A DNA stretch of 64,000 nt, taken from NCBI GenBank assembly GCA_051294375.1, contig CM119269.1, positions 1,690,537 to 1,754,536 on the forward strand, in the 5' to 3' direction. Positions within the stretch are counted from its first letter, which is position 1. Every line of letters starts with the position of its first letter. This stretch comes from Paraspadella gotoi. Taxonomy: Eukaryota; Chaetognatha. Positions 62,901 to 64,000 of this stretch are shown here, piece by piece. Position numbers and translations under genes: made by a program. The notes beneath the pieces are model-generated. The model was not told the origin of the DNA and made no database searches. It was given only the letters and a program-made list of their open reading frames with translations.

Positions 62901-64000
62901 ACTTTGTGGGGAAAAAAATGATTCTACGGAAATGGAATAGTAAGATGAGAACCATAATGCGAAAAGGAAAAGGTACAGAATGAAAACTAATAAACTATGC
63001 TCAGTGGGTGCGGGGAGCAAATATACTACTGAGATTCTGTCACTGACATTAATCTTTATGAATACAAATTGACCTCTTTCCCAGTGAAAATTATTTAACT
63101 TTGTCATAAAAATATTTCAAAAAAGTTAACGTCACCTTGAATTTAAATTTAATCTCCGGGCAATTTCATAATCCTCGACTTTTATATCTTTTTATTTCGC
63201 GAACAACATAATTTCACTAGGATTCTATATTAACTCCTCCCCGTCCCGGGCGCCTTCCCGCCATTCCTACCCCCCCTATAGCGGAGAGCTTCAAGTGGCT
63301 GGAGAGTCGCGACGACTTCGGTCTTTATCCCCGAGTCCTCGCGCGGTTCGTCGAGGAAGACGACGACCCCTCCGTGGCCGTGCGGACACGGACCTTCAAG
63401 CTGAGCGAGAAGGATCGGCGGACGAGGACGTACAACGTCGAGGACGAGGACCTTCTGCTACAAAGGTCCGGGCGGGTGGATGGGTCCTGAGTTCGAATTC
63501 CCCTTTGGACCGGTTGTTTCGAAGTGGGACAGTTCCGGTGACTTTGCCTCCGATAAATAATTATTGAGTTGACATTAACTTCGCGGTTATCCGAGTCATG
63601 AGACTTGTCCCAGTTTGAACGGGAACGCCTTTTCTTTTCCTCCATTTTCTTTTGGCTGTAAGTGACACTTTTCATCGAATAATCAATTTGGTGTTCTGTC
63701 ATTTTCTTCTCGGGTAATTGTCATGGCCTTTACTTTCGTCTGATTTTCTCACTCACCCATGACAGTCGGAAACCTCAAAGTTTTACAATCACTACCAATC
63801 ATCCTCTTTTTTTTTGCTGAAACGCTTTTTTATTCAACGTGTTTCGGTTTATCTAGATGTTCCAGTTTTTGTTCCACCCCCAGTTTTTATTCCTCCCCTA
63901 GATCCAACCCTCAACGCCCGAAATGCGTGTCTGCTGTCCCCACGACCACGAATCACATGCGACGCTTGAACCGGGCCGCCGCCGACAAGGCGCCCCTAGC
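56920..64000 (+). CDS. SLC22-like major facilitator superfamily transporter, 5' part (runs off the window)
   Basis: Seven exons in consistent phase: 56920-57013, 57290-57366, 61121-61290, 61584-61738, 62144-62419, 63282-63465 and probably 63902-64000+. About 351 residues are visible. The first membrane span is at about residues 26-50 (VGVIISIARGAQYALCLLWV). A loop of about 65 residues with NLSG and NRTV glycosylation sites follows. The second span ends in the MFS motif A, GHALLYPLSDKFGRQ (about 138-152). Then come ATLRFFVGASLAGAGSVKLW, VTEVTPFQRRTGALVAMDA, a further span, CNWRAFCLCLALIPF, and ESFKWLESRDDFGLYPRVL, which corresponds to the ESPRWL signature of SLC22 organic-ion transporters. The substrate cannot be told. 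The first loop is shorter than in typical SLC22 proteins. Intron 2 is 3.75 kb and contains a nested gene. Confidence 0.8.
57999..58309 (+). repeat. Family C MITE-like element, copy 2
   Basis: About 310 bp. TIRs: left AGTTGCGCCGCGGTG, right CACTGCGGCGCGAC. Shares the AAGACAGAAAAAA block and the ATGTCATGTC run with the copy at 29347. It is in intron 2 of the transporter. Confidence 0.8.
58546..58612. repeat. (GGTC)n tetranucleotide array
   Basis: GGTCGGTC units with two CACTTGGTC interruptions, just beyond the stop of the nested gene's last exon. Confidence 0.95.
58643..59950 (-). CDS. Small single-span membrane protein, nested in a transporter intron
   Basis: Two exons, 59950-59621 and 58765-58643, join in phase 0 (donor AAG/GTACGAG, acceptor TTTGACAG) to give 150 residues and TGA. 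Order: Thr/Pro-rich N-terminus (MAPTTPPDAALTTPSASP), a hydrophobic stretch to residue 38, a clear membrane span at about 41-62 (VFFAFLVVGLICC then PFFACC), a basic juxtamembrane segment (RSRDRRDRNRQAEIDRVRS), and a helical, charged tail (IFEQQREDERAKAMRQE). The cysteines at the inner membrane edge could be palmitoylated. Codon composition is GC-rich like the firm genes. The family is not recognised. It lies on the strand opposite the SLC22-like gene, wholly within its intron 2. Frame extension upstream of the chosen ATG (to 60097) is AT-rich and not needed. Confidence 0.7.
60677..60742. repeat. GCGCGC-rich 18-bp tandem repeat in a CpG patch
   Basis: GGCGCGCATATTGAAAAA occurs three times with changes (third GGCGCGCCGAGGTGAAAA), followed by CGCGCCGCGG. 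It stands out in an AT-rich intron. The minus-strand frame (PRRAFFNLRAFFNMRA) simply reads the repeat. Confidence 0.7.
61805..62003 (+). repeat. Family A interspersed repeat, copy 6
   Basis: Nearly identical to copy 1 over 199 bp, from GGGAAGCCAGGTACTCTGGG to GGTTGTACCAATTTCAT. It lies in the intron after transporter exon 61584-61738. TAATAT-like sequence occurs on both sides and might be a target duplication. Confidence 0.85.

Noticed and set aside
63466-63530. B-box-like GAGTTCGAATTCCCC after transporter exon 6
   Set aside because: No matching A box or acceptor stem; only a weak tRNA-like resemblance within an intron.

Overview
This window is draft nuclear DNA from an invertebrate animal. 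The genes are split by many introns. Exons are rich in GC and CG dinucleotides, while introns and spacers are AT-rich and crowded with microsatellites, mainly (CT)n/(GA)n plus GAT, GATA, GAAAA, TAA and GTC arrays. Gene content (a secreted TNF-family ligand, a receptor guanylyl cyclase, an SLC22-type transporter, a chymotrypsin-like protease) is metazoan. I cannot name the phylum. Three runs of N (3184-3208, 50330-50354, 56842-56851) and several one-base frame breaks show it is an imperfect assembly.

Layout: 0-8.3 kb holds repeats, a possible last exon of one minus-strand gene and 3' exons of another (about 6.3-4.5 kb). At 8.6-12.3 kb on the plus strand is a six-exon chymotrypsin-like protease with a very long acidic propeptide. 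From 32,971 down to 13,539 on the minus strand I could thread one gene of 38 exons with matching splice phases from ATG to stop (1,638 codons). It encodes a coiled coil, then a run of short symmetric phase-1 exons that repeat a basic phosphosite-like motif, then a beta-rich C-terminus. At 35 kb is the 3' end of a small acidic plus-strand gene. At 36.98-36.13 kb (minus) is a three-exon secreted TNF-homology ligand. At 42.75-38.76 kb (minus) are two tandem, diverged paralogs of an alpha-helical family I do not recognise; one has a frame break and a probable GC-AG intron.

From 44.2 kb on the plus strand runs a receptor guanylyl cyclase: signal peptide, degenerate ligand-binding ectodomain, membrane span and kinase-homology domain. 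Its catalytic exons lie on the opposite strand at 50.18-48.53 kb, next to an N gap, and the last catalytic exon returns to the plus strand at 50,531. Flipping the middle block restores gene order and splice phase, so this is either a misoriented contig or a real inversion. A long C-terminal extension may continue to 55,133. From 56.9 kb to the window end is the 5' half of an SLC22-like MFS transporter, with a two-exon single-span membrane protein nested on the other strand of its long third intron region.

At least three families of short interspersed repeats recur: family A (six copies), family B (three copies), family C (two copies with terminal inverted repeats). A foldback element at 488-757 and a tRNA-like SINE at 29.1 kb are single copies here. 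I see no operons, CRISPR arrays, rRNA or convincing tRNA genes. The genes look functionally unrelated (secreted protease, TNF ligand, cGMP signalling, solute transport, cytoskeletal-like protein).
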